NCBI RefSeq assembly: GCF_013407955.1
Contig: NZ_JACCBU010000001.1
Span: 6,696,001 to 6,760,000, forward strand
Reading direction: 5' to 3'
Source: Microlunatus parietis
GTDB taxonomy: Bacteria; Actinomycetota; Actinomycetes; Propionibacteriales; Propionibacteriaceae
Length of the DNA stretch: 64,000 nt
Shown here: positions 27,048 through 34,973 of the stretch, piece by piece
Position numbering within the stretch: position 1 is the stretch's first letter
How the letters are laid out: each line of letters begins with the position of its first letter
Notes under the pieces: generated by a model
What the model was told of the DNA's origin: nothing
What the model saw: the letters and a program-made list of their open reading frames with translations, nothing else
Databases searched by the model: none
Program-made: the position numbers and the translations under genes

Positions 27048-28040
27048 ATGAAGGTCACGCACCTGGCCCGAGCGGCTGTCGCGGCGTGCGCGCTGGCGCT
27101 CGTCGCCGCCTGCTCCGGGCCCACCTCAAGCCCGGATCCGGGCGGGGATCCGACCAGTCGCCCCCTGGATGCGTACCTCAATCCTCCGGTGGACCAGCAG
27201 AAGTCGATGGCCGATCAGCAGAAGATCGAGGAGGCCGTGGCCCGCTGCATGAAGGACCAGGGCTTCGACTACACGCCGCGGCCCGCGGTGGAACAGCCCG
27301 ACGAGCCGATGGGGCCGAACCTGACCGATCGCGGGTGGGTCGAGAAGTACGGCTACGGCATCAGCACCCGTGACGAACAGCCGATGGAGGAACAGGACGA
27401 TCCGAACATGGACCGGCTGGACAAGATGACCGAGAAGCAGCGCGAGGCGTACCTGAAGGCGCTGCACGGCAAGGGCGGTGGCATGTCCCGCACGGTCGGC
27501 GGCGGCGGGATGCCGATGGGGCAGCCGGGGGAGGACTCGGGCTGTTACGGCAAGGCGCAGCAGGAGGTCTTCCCGGACGCGAAGCCGATCGACTTCGAGG
27601 AGTTCCAGGGCCTGTTCGAGGCGATGGCGAAGCTGGACGATCAGGTCCAGTCCGATCCACGGATCACGCCGCTGGTGGCCGACTGGGCCGGCTGCCTGGC
27701 CGGCGCCGGGTTCGGCGGCTTCAGCAAGATCAACGAGCCGGAGCAGTCGATCCAGAAGAAGTGGGCCGACCTGAACGGCTGGAAGTACCAGGAGGGCGAG
27801 AACGGCGGCGGCTCGGTGACCATGGCGCGGCCGGCTCAGGGCGAGGCGAAGGCACCCGACCCGGAGAAGGTGGCCGAGCTGCGGGCCGCGGAGATCAAGT
27901 TGGCGCTGGCCGATGTCGACTGCCGCAAGGACTACACAGGGACGTACGAGAACGTACGGCGGGAACTCGAGCAGCGGTTCATCGAGGAACACCGCGCCGA
28001 GCTGGAGCGGTACCGCGACCTGATCAACCAGGGGCGGTGA
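27048..28040 (+). CDS. Hypothetical lipoprotein of an ABC exporter operon
   Basis: A 330-residue lipoprotein with signal peptide and lipobox LVAAC (Cys near 24). The mature part is acidic and Met/Gln-rich, contains several Cys (ARCMKDQGF, DSGCYGKAQ, WAGCLAGAGF, DCRKDY) spaced as in secreted disulfide-bonded proteins, and ends in a charged helix (RRELEQRFIEEHRAELERY). No named family recognised. The ATG at 27048 has GAGGAG 7 bp upstream. It is first gene of an operon with an adaptor and a MacB-type ABC transporter, so it probably presents or senses the exported or damaging compound. Confidence 0.8.
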   Translation: MKVTHLARAAVAACALALVAACSGPTSSPDPGGDPTSRPLDAYLNPPVDQQKSMADQQKIEEAVARCMKDQGFDYTPRPAVEQPDEPMGPNLTDRGWVEKYGYGISTRDEQPMEEQDDPNMDRLDKMTEKQREAYLKALHGKGGGMSRTVGGGGMPMGQPGEDSGCYGKAQQEVFPDAKPIDFEEFQGLFEAMAKLDDQVQSDPRITPLVADWAGCLAGAGFGGFSKINEPEQSIQKKWADLNGWKYQEGENGGGSVTMARPAQGEAKAPDPEKVAELRAAEIKLALADVDCRKDYTGTYENVRRELEQRFIEEHRAELERYRDLINQGR

Positions 28041-28041
28041 C

Positions 28042-29508
28042 GTGTCGGCACGACGACTCGTCGCCGCGGTGTCGCTGACCGCGGTGCTGGCCGCCGGCGG
28101 TGGCTTCGTTGCGGCGCAGTTCCTCAAGTCGCCGGCCGATCGGGCGGCGGAGCTGGCGCCGCCGTCGGCCGGACCGGTCACCGTCCCGGTGATCAAGGGA
28201 CCGCTGACGTCGACCGTGGTGACGCGCGGCGACGTCGGGTTCAACGACACGACCAAGATCACGATCGCGCCGGGCAGCGGGGGAGCGGGCGTGATCACCG
28301 GCAAGGTGCCCAAGGTCGGCACCATGATCGACGAGGGCATGGTGATCTTGGAGGTGTCCGGGCGGCCGGTGATCGCACTGGCCGGCTCGACCCCGAACTA
28401 CCGGACCTTGCAGCCGGGCAGCGAAGGCGCGGACGTCAAGCAGTTGCAGCGGGCCCTGGAGCGGCTCGGCTACGACCCGGGTGAGGCCGACGGGACGTAC
28501 GACAGCGACACCGCCGACGCGGTGGCCGAGCTCTATCGTGATCTTGGTTACGAGCCGCCGGAGCCGGCCGGTGACAAGGCCGCTGCCGAGAAGTCGGCCA
28601 AGGAACGGCTGGCGTCGGCGAAGGCCAAACTGACCTCGGCGAAGAAGACGTTCGCGGAGATCAAGAAGGGCCCGAAGCGCTCCGAGCGGCTGTCCGCCGA
28701 GGGCCAGGTCGACCAGGCCCGGGCCCAACTGGCGAAGGCGAAGCAGCAGCAGCCCAAGGACGAGGCCGCGATCGACGCCGCGGAGAACCAGCTGGCGATC
28801 GCCAAGGCCCAGTTGAAGGAGATGCTGGCGAAGTATGAGGGCGACGCGGAACGGGAAGCGGTGGACCAGGCCGAGGAGGACGTCGAGGACGCCGAGGAGG
28901 ATCTGGCCGAGGCGGCGGCCGCGGCCGCGACACCGCTGCCGCAGAGCGAGGTCGTGGTGCTGCCCAAGCTGCCGCGCCGGGCCGACGAAGTCTCGGCCAA
29001 GCTCGGTGCCGCCGTCTCCGGTTCGGTGATGACCGTCGCGGGCACCGAGCCGAGGGTGGTGGCCGCCGTGACCGCGGCCGAGGCTGAGCTGCTGAAGAAG
29101 GGCATGAAGGCGACCCTGGAACTTCCCGACGGTACGGAGATCCCGGCGAAGATCACCAAGATCGAGGACGGCGACGAGCACGGCCGGAAGATCACGTTGG
29201 CCCCGGACAAGATCACGGCGAAGCAGGCGGCCGACCTGCGCGGCGCCAACGTGAAGGTCACCGTGTCGGTCGGCAACAGCGACGGGGAGGTCCTGTCGGT
29301 GCCGTCGGCGGCGCTGTTCTCGACGGCCGATGGGGCGACCCAGGTGGAGGTGCAGACCGCCGAGGGCGGCACCCGGATGCAGCCGGTCCGGACCGGCCTG
29401 ACCGCCGACGGGCAGACCGAGGTGCACCCGGTCGGAGCCGACGGCAAGGATGTCGAGGAGGGGCCGGACACGCTGACCGAGGGCAGTCTGGTGGTGGTCG
29501 GCCGATGA
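28042..29508 (+). CDS. Periplasmic-adaptor-like protein with peptidoglycan-binding domain
   Basis: A 488-residue protein with one N-terminal membrane anchor (AAVSLTAVLAAGGGFVAAQF). It resembles HlyD/MacA-type adaptors of Gram-positive bacteria: a lipoyl-like half near residues 60-120, a PG_binding_1 segment (LQPGSEGADVKQLQRALERLGY) near 125-170, a long Ala/Glu/Lys-rich coiled coil near 185-295 and a C-terminal beta domain ending GSLVVVGR. The GTG at 28042 is 1 bp after the lipoprotein stop. It overlaps the ATPase gene by 4 bp, so it probably links the transporter to the cell wall. Confidence 0.85.
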   Translation: MSARRLVAAVSLTAVLAAGGGFVAAQFLKSPADRAAELAPPSAGPVTVPVIKGPLTSTVVTRGDVGFNDTTKITIAPGSGGAGVITGKVPKVGTMIDEGMVILEVSGRPVIALAGSTPNYRTLQPGSEGADVKQLQRALERLGYDPGEADGTYDSDTADAVAELYRDLGYEPPEPAGDKAAAEKSAKERLASAKAKLTSAKKTFAEIKKGPKRSERLSAEGQVDQARAQLAKAKQQQPKDEAAIDAAENQLAIAKAQLKEMLAKYEGDAEREAVDQAEEDVEDAEEDLAEAAAAAATPLPQSEVVVLPKLPRRADEVSAKLGAAVSGSVMTVAGTEPRVVAAVTAAEAELLKKGMKATLELPDGTEIPAKITKIEDGDEHGRKITLAPDKITAKQAADLRGANVKVTVSVGNSDGEVLSVPSAALFSTADGATQVEVQTAEGGTRMQPVRTGLTADGQTEVHPVGADGKDVEEGPDTLTEGSLVVVGR

Positions 29509-30233
29509 TCATCGCTGCGCCGGAGCGGGAGATCCCTGCGCCGGAACGGGAGATCGTGGTCGAGCTGGACGGACTCACCCGATCCTTTCCGGGTTCGCCC
29601 GAGGTGCACGCGGTCCGCGGCGTCGACTTGATCATCCGCTCCGGCGAGTACGTCTCGATCGTCGGCCCGTCCGGCTCCGGGAAGTCGACCCTGCTGCATC
29701 TGCTCGGGCTGCTCGATCTGCCGAGCGGAGGAACGTACCGGCTGGACGGCGAGGACGTGTCGGCGCTGCCGGAGCGGCGTCGTTCAGCGGTCCGGGGGAG
29801 CCGGATCGGCTTCGTCTTCCAGGCCTTCCACCTGCTGCCGAGCCGGACCGTGCTGGACAACGTGATGCTGTCGATGCTCTATCAGGGCGTACCGCGGCGG
29901 CAGCGGCGGGAGCGGGCCGTGGAGGCACTCGACCGGGTCGGGCTGGACCACCGGCGCGAGTTCACCCCGCGCACGCTGTCCGGCGGGGAGCGGCAGCGGG
30001 TGGCGATCGCCCGGGCGCTGGCCGGCCGGCCGTCGCTGCTGCTCGCCGACGAGCCGACCGGCAACCTGGACCGGGCCAACGCGTCCGGCGTCCTGGAACT
30101 GTTCGACGACCTGCACGCCGACGGGCTCACTCTGGCCGTGATCACCCACGACGACCAGGTCAGCCGGCGGGCCGACCGCCGGGTCCGGATGATCGACGGC
30201 CGACTGGAACCGGTCCTGGAGGAGCGCTCATGA
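29505..30233 (+). CDS. MacB/LolD-type ABC transporter ATP-binding protein
   Basis: A 242-residue ATPase. Walker A is GPSGSGKST near 56-64, Q-loop VFQAFHLLPSRT, signature LSGGERQR near 159-166, Walker B LLLADEPTGNLD and switch His in ITHDD. These are the features of LolD/MacB-like ATPases that pair with FtsX-fold permeases. It overlaps both neighbours by 4 bp (ATGA). The compound handled is unknown; antimicrobial peptide resistance is common for this type and is only a suggestion. Confidence 0.95.
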   Translation: MIIAAPEREIPAPEREIVVELDGLTRSFPGSPEVHAVRGVDLIIRSGEYVSIVGPSGSGKSTLLHLLGLLDLPSGGTYRLDGEDVSALPERRRSAVRGSRIGFVFQAFHLLPSRTVLDNVMLSMLYQGVPRRQRRERAVEALDRVGLDHRREFTPRTLSGGERQRVAIARALAGRPSLLLADEPTGNLDRANASGVLELFDDLHADGLTLAVITHDDQVSRRADRRVRMIDGRLEPVLEERS

Positions 30234-31447
30234 AGTCCATGATCAGACCGGGAGACCTGCTGGACGAGGCGATCCTCGGCATCGGGTCGCGGCCGGCCCG
30301 GCTACTGCTGACCATGATCGGCACCGTGATCGGGATCGGCGCGCTGGTGGCCACGATCGGCCTCGGCCAGACCGCCGGCGGGCAGATCGCCGAGAAGTTC
30401 GACGCGGCGGCGGCGACCCGGGTGGTGGTCCGGCCGGCCGACAGCGGCTTCGGGATGGCCGACGGCTCGGCGCCGCAGCTGGCCGCCGATGTCGCCGAGC
30501 GGATCGCCCGGCTGGCCGGGGTGGTCGCGGCCGGCACGATCAGCGAGGTCGACATCGGTGATCAGACCGTAAGCGGCGTACTGCTCAATGACCCGGCCGG
30601 TTCCGAGCAGATCGATCTCGACGTGTACGCCACCAGCGCCGACCTGCTGCGCGCGGCGGGTGGCTCGATCTCCGTCGGTCGCTCCTTCGACGCCGGCCAT
30701 GACCGGCGGGCCGATCCGGTGGTGGTGCTCGGGTCCCGGGCCGCGGAACGGCTCGGCATCACCCGGGTCGACCAGCGCCCGGTGATCTTCATCGGTGATC
30801 ATCCGTACTCGGTGATCGGGATCGTCGGCGATGCCGGCAGCCGGCCGGAACTGTTGGACTCGGTGATCATTCCGTACCAGGTGGCGGTCGACCGCTACGG
30901 GCTGGACGCTCCGGAGCAGGTCGAGGTCAAGACCGTACTCGGCGCGGCGCAGCAGGTGGCCGGGCAGGCCGCCATCGCGGCGTCGCCGAACGATCCGACC
31001 CAGGTCCGGGTGACCGCGCCGCCCCCGCCGGGCAGCCTGGGCTCCGACGTCCAGGCCGACCTGAACACGCTGCTGCTCGCCTTCGGGGCCGTAGCCCTGG
31101 TCGTCGGCGGCATCGGCATCGCCAACGTGACCCTGCTGTCGGTGATGGAACGGTCGGGCGAGATCGGCCTGCGCCGGGCCCTCGGCGCCCGGCGCAGGCA
31201 CATCGCCGCCCAGTTCCTCGCCGAGAGCGGCCTGCTCGGCGGCGTCGGCGGCCTGATCGGCACCGCCTTCTCGATCCTGGTGATCTTGGTCGTCTCGCTG
31301 GCCCAGCAGTGGACCCCGGTCCTGCACCCGGCCCTCCCCGTCCTGGCGCCGATCCTCGGCGCGGTGATCGGCCTCGCCGCCGGCGCCTATCCGGCCCTCA
31401 AGGCGGCGGCCATCGAACCCATGGCCGCCCTCCGCCAAGCCGAATAA
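30230..31447 (+). CDS. MacB/FtsX-type ABC transporter permease
   Basis: A 405-residue permease. One N-terminal helix (LLLTMIGTVIGIGALVATIGL), a large extracytoplasmic MacB_PCD domain at about residues 55-270 and three C-terminal helices including VALVVGGIGIANVTLLSVMERSGEIGLRRALGA, the hallmark of the FtsX family. It is last gene of the operon. A palindromic element begins 4 bp after its stop. Confidence 0.95.
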   Translation: MKSMIRPGDLLDEAILGIGSRPARLLLTMIGTVIGIGALVATIGLGQTAGGQIAEKFDAAAATRVVVRPADSGFGMADGSAPQLAADVAERIARLAGVVAAGTISEVDIGDQTVSGVLLNDPAGSEQIDLDVYATSADLLRAAGGSISVGRSFDAGHDRRADPVVVLGSRAAERLGITRVDQRPVIFIGDHPYSVIGIVGDAGSRPELLDSVIIPYQVAVDRYGLDAPEQVEVKTVLGAAQQVAGQAAIAASPNDPTQVRVTAPPPPGSLGSDVQADLNTLLLAFGAVALVVGGIGIANVTLLSVMERSGEIGLRRALGARRRHIAAQFLAESGLLGGVGGLIGTAFSILVILVVSLAQQWTPVLHPALPVLAPILGAVIGLAAGAYPALKAAAIEPMAALRQAE

Positions 31448-31451
31448 CCTT

Positions 31452-31537
31452 CCGCCGACCGGGCACAAAAGCAGCCGTGGCGCCTGTCCTGAGCTTGTCG
31501 AAGGGGGCGGCGTGTCGCTGCACTTGTGCCCGGTCGA
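31452..31537 (+). repeat. 3'-terminal palindromic element, copy 3 (long type, with nested repeat)
   Basis: Starts 4 bp after the ABC permease stop, in the gene's orientation. The left arm begins CCGCCGACCGGGCACAAAAG, the right arm ends TGTGCCCGGTCGA. The loop carries the CCTGAGCTTGTCGAAGGG repeat at 31488-31505. Confidence 0.8.
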
Positions 31538-32322
31538 TTCGGGGATGGGTGGTGATCGGGAGGCGGGCAGGCTGCGGAGGAACGGCGGACAGGAGGCGGA
31601 GGAGCGAGCGGGCGGTCGGCCCGGGAGCTGTGGATGGGGGTCGTGCGGAGTGCGGCCGGCACTGCACTGGAGGTTTCGTCGCGAAGGGTTCGGGACGCAG
31701 TCGGGGTTCGGGCGGGAACGGTAAGGCGTCGATGAGACGGCCGTCGGGTCAGGCCGGGCGGTCGGGGTGAGCCGGGCGTCGGGGTGCAGGCAATCGGGCG
31801 AGCAGGGTCGGGTGCAGCGGGGTGGGGTGTGCAGGGGTCGGGGTGTGCAGGGGTCGGGTGTGCATGGGATCGGGAGAGTACGGGGTCGAGTGCAGCGGCG
31901 CGGGGTCGGGATGAGGAGGGCGTTGGGGGTGTGACGAGGATCGGGCCGAGAAGACGCCGGCAGGGAGCAGAATCGGGTGAGGCAGGGCGACGGTCGTCAC
32001 GTTGTCGGTGAGACCGGCCCGGAATCGGTTCGGCGTGGAAGAGACTCGGGACGCGATGCGTGGGCGGGGAGGATCGCTACGGATCAGTTGTCAGGCTTAG
32101 CCGGAAGACCGGATCGTCAAGGACCGAATCGCCGACATCGATGCCGCCAATGAGATCGAGTTGCGACTTAACGACGTCCCGCCACGACTTTCGCGTCGAT
32201 ATCTCACCACTCGACGAAACCGCAGCCCTCGTTCGATCGGCGCACACGGTTGCGCTGCTCCCGCTCGGTGTCCGCGCGGCTGCCGGGCTCGTACCCGGAG
32301 AATCACCCCACCCCGCTTCACG
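31538..32322. other. Non-coding G-rich stretch
   Basis: About 785 bp without a convincing gene, lying between two palindromic elements. From about 31540 to 32050 the plus strand is very rich in G and poor in C and T, unlike the coding DNA around it. From about 32099 the composition becomes more AT-rich, and a short frame (KDRIADIDAANEIELRL) has coding-like codons before losing them. It may be the remnant of a gene. Confidence 0.5.
31825..31866 (+). repeat. Short G-rich tandem repeat
   Basis: The 16-bp unit GGGTGTGCAGGGGTCG occurs about two and a half times in a row. It contains many runs of three or four G, so it could form G-quadruplexes on the plus strand. Confidence 0.7.
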
Positions 32323-32385
32323 ATCGACCGGGCACAACAGCAGCGTCACGCCGTCAAAAGCGCTGCTTTTGTGACCGGTCGGCGG
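32323..32385 (-). repeat. 3'-terminal palindromic element, copy 4 (short type)
   Basis: Lies 24 bp after the stop of the minus-strand DUF3107 gene, oriented with it. On that strand the left arm begins CCGCCGACCGGTCACAAAAG and the loop is a short CTTTTGAC, as in copy 1. Confidence 0.8.
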
Positions 32386-32409
32386 AGTTTCTTGGGGGTG
32401 GGACCGGGG

Positions 32410-32634
32410 TTAGACGGCGCCGAAGCCTACGGGGCGGGCGTTCTCCTCGCCGAGGTCGAGGTAGCCGACGGCGGCGGCGGGGATGAGGACCTTGCGGCCG
32501 TACGTGTCGGTGAGGGTGAGCAGGCCGTCGTCGCTCAGGGCCTTGGTGAAGGCTTCCGCGACGTCGTCGGCCGACGCGTTCGTGTCCACCACGATCTCCC
32601 GCGTGACCTGCTTGATGCCGACCTTGATCTCCAC
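32410..32634 (-). CDS. DUF3107 protein (TB9.4-like)
   Basis: A 74-residue actinobacterial DUF3107 protein, beginning MEIKVGIKQVTREIVVDT and ending GYLDLGEENARPVGFG. The family is almost restricted to actinobacteria and its function is unknown. In mycobacteria the homolog (Rv3208A) stands next to a TetR gene and near moeZ; here the TetR and moeZ genes are about 20 kb away, so an insertion has separated them. The ATG at 32634 is preceded by GAGGAAG. Confidence 0.93.
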   Translation of the reverse strand: MEIKVGIKQVTREIVVDTNASADDVAEAFTKALSDDGLLTLTDTYGRKVLIPAAAVGYLDLGEENARPVGFGAV

Positions 32635-32743
32635 GCTTCCTCCTGAACCCTCTGCCAGACACTGCCCGGGTGGGACACCGTACCGTCAACGGTGCCACAG
32701 TTGATCACCGCGTCGGGAGCCTGTTCGCCGAAGGCGGAGTACG

Positions 32744-33565
32744 TCAGCCGGCGGTCTTCTCGTCCTCGGTCGCCTCGCGGATCACGATCCGGGTCCAGGC
32801 GCCGAGGTAGATCCGGTCGTCGCTGTCCAGTTCGTGCTTCGGTCCGACCGGGATCGGCTGCTCCGGCAGCGGGCCGCTGGCCGAACCGACGAACGTCCCG
32901 TTGCTGGAGTCGAGGTCCTCGACCCACCAGCGCGTGCCGTCGGTGGTCAGCTGGGACTGCCGGCGGCTGACGCCGGTGTCGTTCTCGCAGGGCAGGTCGG
33001 GATGGATGTTCCGGCTCCGCGAAGTACGGCCGATCAAGATCGACTTCGCGCGCAGCGGTACGATCTCGGGCGGTCCGGCGGAGGGGAGCGGGTCCGGGCT
33101 CTGCTGGGCCGCGTACCAGTCCGGGTCGATCCAGACCTCGGCGACCCAGTCGAACGATCCCGCGGCCTGTTGATCATCCGGCCCGGCCGGACCGGTCGAC
33201 GCCGTACCGCCTTGATCACCGAGCCCGGCTTGATCATCGCCGTCACCCGAGCCGCCCTCGCCGCTCTCGCCACCGGTGCCGCCGGAGTCGCCCGGCTCGG
33301 CGGTCCGCGGCATGGTGCCGGTGGTGAAGTCGTACCCGCACGCCTCGCAGAACAAGGCCTCCGGCGGGTTCGGCACCGAGCAGTTCGGGCATTCCACCTC
33401 CGTGGCCGGGGCCGACGTACCGCTCGCCGGCGTGCCCGAGGACGCCGCCGGCTGGGCCGGTGCCGGGGTGGCCTCGGCTCCGCCGGACGCGACGATCGGC
33501 GCGCCACAGACGTCGCAGTAGTCGTCGGAGGTGGAGACGTGCCCGTCCGGGCAGGTGACAGTCAT
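32744..33565 (-). CDS. FHA domain protein with N-terminal zinc ribbons
   Basis: A 273-residue protein. Residues 1-25 (CPDGH ... YCDVCGAP) and 55-80 (CPNCSVPN ... FCEACGYDF) form two zinc ribbons. A Gly/Ser/Asp-rich linker follows. The C-terminal FHA domain (about 170-265) has the usual GRTSRSRNI, SRRQ and SSNGTFV residues for phosphothreonine binding. It is last gene of the kinase/phosphatase operon and likely binds phosphoproteins made there, as GarA does with PknG. The N-terminal ETT phosphorylation motif of GarA was not found. Confidence 0.92.
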   Translation of the reverse strand: MTVTCPDGHVSTSDDYCDVCGAPIVASGGAEATPAPAQPAASSGTPASGTSAPATEVECPNCSVPNPPEALFCEACGYDFTTGTMPRTAEPGDSGGTGGESGEGGSGDGDDQAGLGDQGGTASTGPAGPDDQQAAGSFDWVAEVWIDPDWYAAQQSPDPLPSAGPPEIVPLRAKSILIGRTSRSRNIHPDLPCENDTGVSRRQSQLTTDGTRWWVEDLDSSNGTFVGSASGPLPEQPIPVGPKHELDSDDRIYLGAWTRIVIREATEDEKTAG

Positions 33566-33569
33566 GGAA

Positions 33570-34847
33570 TCAGCCCTTGATCCTGGTCGTCTTGGTGGAG
33601 GCGGTGTCCAGCGCCATCTCGTCGGCCTTGTCCACCGACCGCTTCAACCGGACGGTACCGGTCTCCACGTCGTCGATGTCGACGACCTTCCGCAGCCGCG
33701 AGGTCGCCTCGTCGTTCCCGGTCTGCGCGGCCAGCTGGACCGCCCGGCCGAGCTTCGCGGTCGCCGTCGCGTCGTCGCCGGCGGCCTTCGCCTCCAGCCC
33801 GACCTTGATCGCGTCGGCCAGCTCGGTCTGCCCGGTGTAGTGGGCGACCGCCGGGTCGATCCGGGTGGTCAGCGCGTCGTCGTTGGACCAGCGCGCCTTG
33901 ACCAGGCCCTGCGCCACGACCTCGTCGCCGAGCGCCAGCTGCACCCGCGCCGCCAGCTGCTCCTGGCCGACCGCCTTCGCGGCGAGCCGGATCCCGACGT
34001 GGTAGTCGCGGGACTCGTCGCCCCACGCCCCGGTCGGGTACGCCCCCGTCAGCGGATTCACGTCGGTCCGGCGGTGGGTCAGGTCCTCCAGCTGCGGCGA
34101 CACCTGCCGGACGAACTGCACCTGCGCACCCTGCGGCGACCAGACCCGCAGCTGCGCGTCGGCCACGCCGCGGCCCATCGCCGCCTGCATCAGCTCGGCG
34201 AACACGTCGGCCATCTGCTCCGGCTGCGGGATGATGTCGACGGTGCCGAGCAGGGCCTGCGCGATCCGGCGCACCTCGGCGACCTGCCAGTCGATCCCGA
34301 CGCCGCGGCAATCGCACTGGAACTTGCCGGTCACGTTGTGGATGGCCGCGGTCAGCTGCTCCGGCAGCTCGTTGTGGTTCTCGCCGTCGGTGAGCAGGAT
34401 GGCGTGCTTCTGGGCCAGCCCGGGCACCGAGTCGAACAGCCGCCCGGCCAGGGTCAGCCAGGTCCCCATGGCGGTGCCGCCCTCGGAGGTGAAGTCGCCC
34501 ACCGCCTGGTGCGCCGCCGCTCGCGTACCGGCATCCATCTGGACCATGCCGGCGCCGGTCCGCACCGGCGGGTACGCCAGGTAGGCCTGATGGTTCCCGG
34601 CCACCACCGCGAACCAGGTCCCGTCGATGATCTGGTCGATCGCGGCGGCCGCGGCGACCTTGGCCGCGTTCATGTTGGTCGTCCCCATCGACCCGGACGT
34701 GTCGACGATGATGATCTCGCCCGCCGCGCCGCCGCTCTGCCCGGCCTGGCCCGCGCCGGTGCAGGTGACGGTGACGATCGCGTTCACGTCGGTGCCGCCG
34801 TCGGGCAGGAATTCGTTCTGGTACACAGCGGCGGAAAACTCAGCCAT
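33570..34847 (-). CDS. vWA domain protein of the PknG-type signalling operon
   Basis: A 425-residue protein. The von Willebrand A domain lies near residues 25-230 with an intact MIDAS: DTSGS near 52-56, Thr in SEGGTAMG and Asp in LLTDGE. A beta-rich middle and an Ala-rich helical C-terminus follow. The ATG at 34847 has GGGGAG upstream and gives MAEFSAAVYQNEFLPDGG, the usual start of this group. It stands between the PP2C and FHA genes. vWA + PP2C + kinase sets are known from Ter-linked phosphorylation triads; its role as a metal-dependent scaffold is inferred. Confidence 0.9.
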   Translation of the reverse strand: MAEFSAAVYQNEFLPDGGTDVNAIVTVTCTGAGQAGQSGGAAGEIIIVDTSGSMGTTNMNAAKVAAAAAIDQIIDGTWFAVVAGNHQAYLAYPPVRTGAGMVQMDAGTRAAAHQAVGDFTSEGGTAMGTWLTLAGRLFDSVPGLAQKHAILLTDGENHNELPEQLTAAIHNVTGKFQCDCRGVGIDWQVAEVRRIAQALLGTVDIIPQPEQMADVFAELMQAAMGRGVADAQLRVWSPQGAQVQFVRQVSPQLEDLTHRRTDVNPLTGAYPTGAWGDESRDYHVGIRLAAKAVGQEQLAARVQLALGDEVVAQGLVKARWSNDDALTTRIDPAVAHYTGQTELADAIKVGLEAKAAGDDATATAKLGRAVQLAAQTGNDEATSRLRKVVDIDDVETGTVRLKRSVDKADEMALDTASTKTTRIKG

Positions 34848-34917
34848 CAGGCTCCCCATCGTCGGTTGAGTGGTCGGTCTCACAGTATGCCGTCCCGCCG
34901 GCTCCGGTGGCCGCAAG

Positions 34918-34955
34918 CCCCTTCGACGGGATCAGGCCCTTCGACAAGCTCAGGG
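34918..34955 (-). repeat. CCTGAGCTTGTCGAAGG repeats between PP2C and vWA genes
   Basis: A complete copy, read on the minus strand, lies at 34937-34955; a degenerate one precedes it at 34918-34936. They occupy the 126-bp gap that breaks the otherwise tightly packed operon. A run of GATCAA units follows to 34977. Confidence 0.7.
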
Positions 34956-34973
34956 ATCGGATCAAGATCAAGA

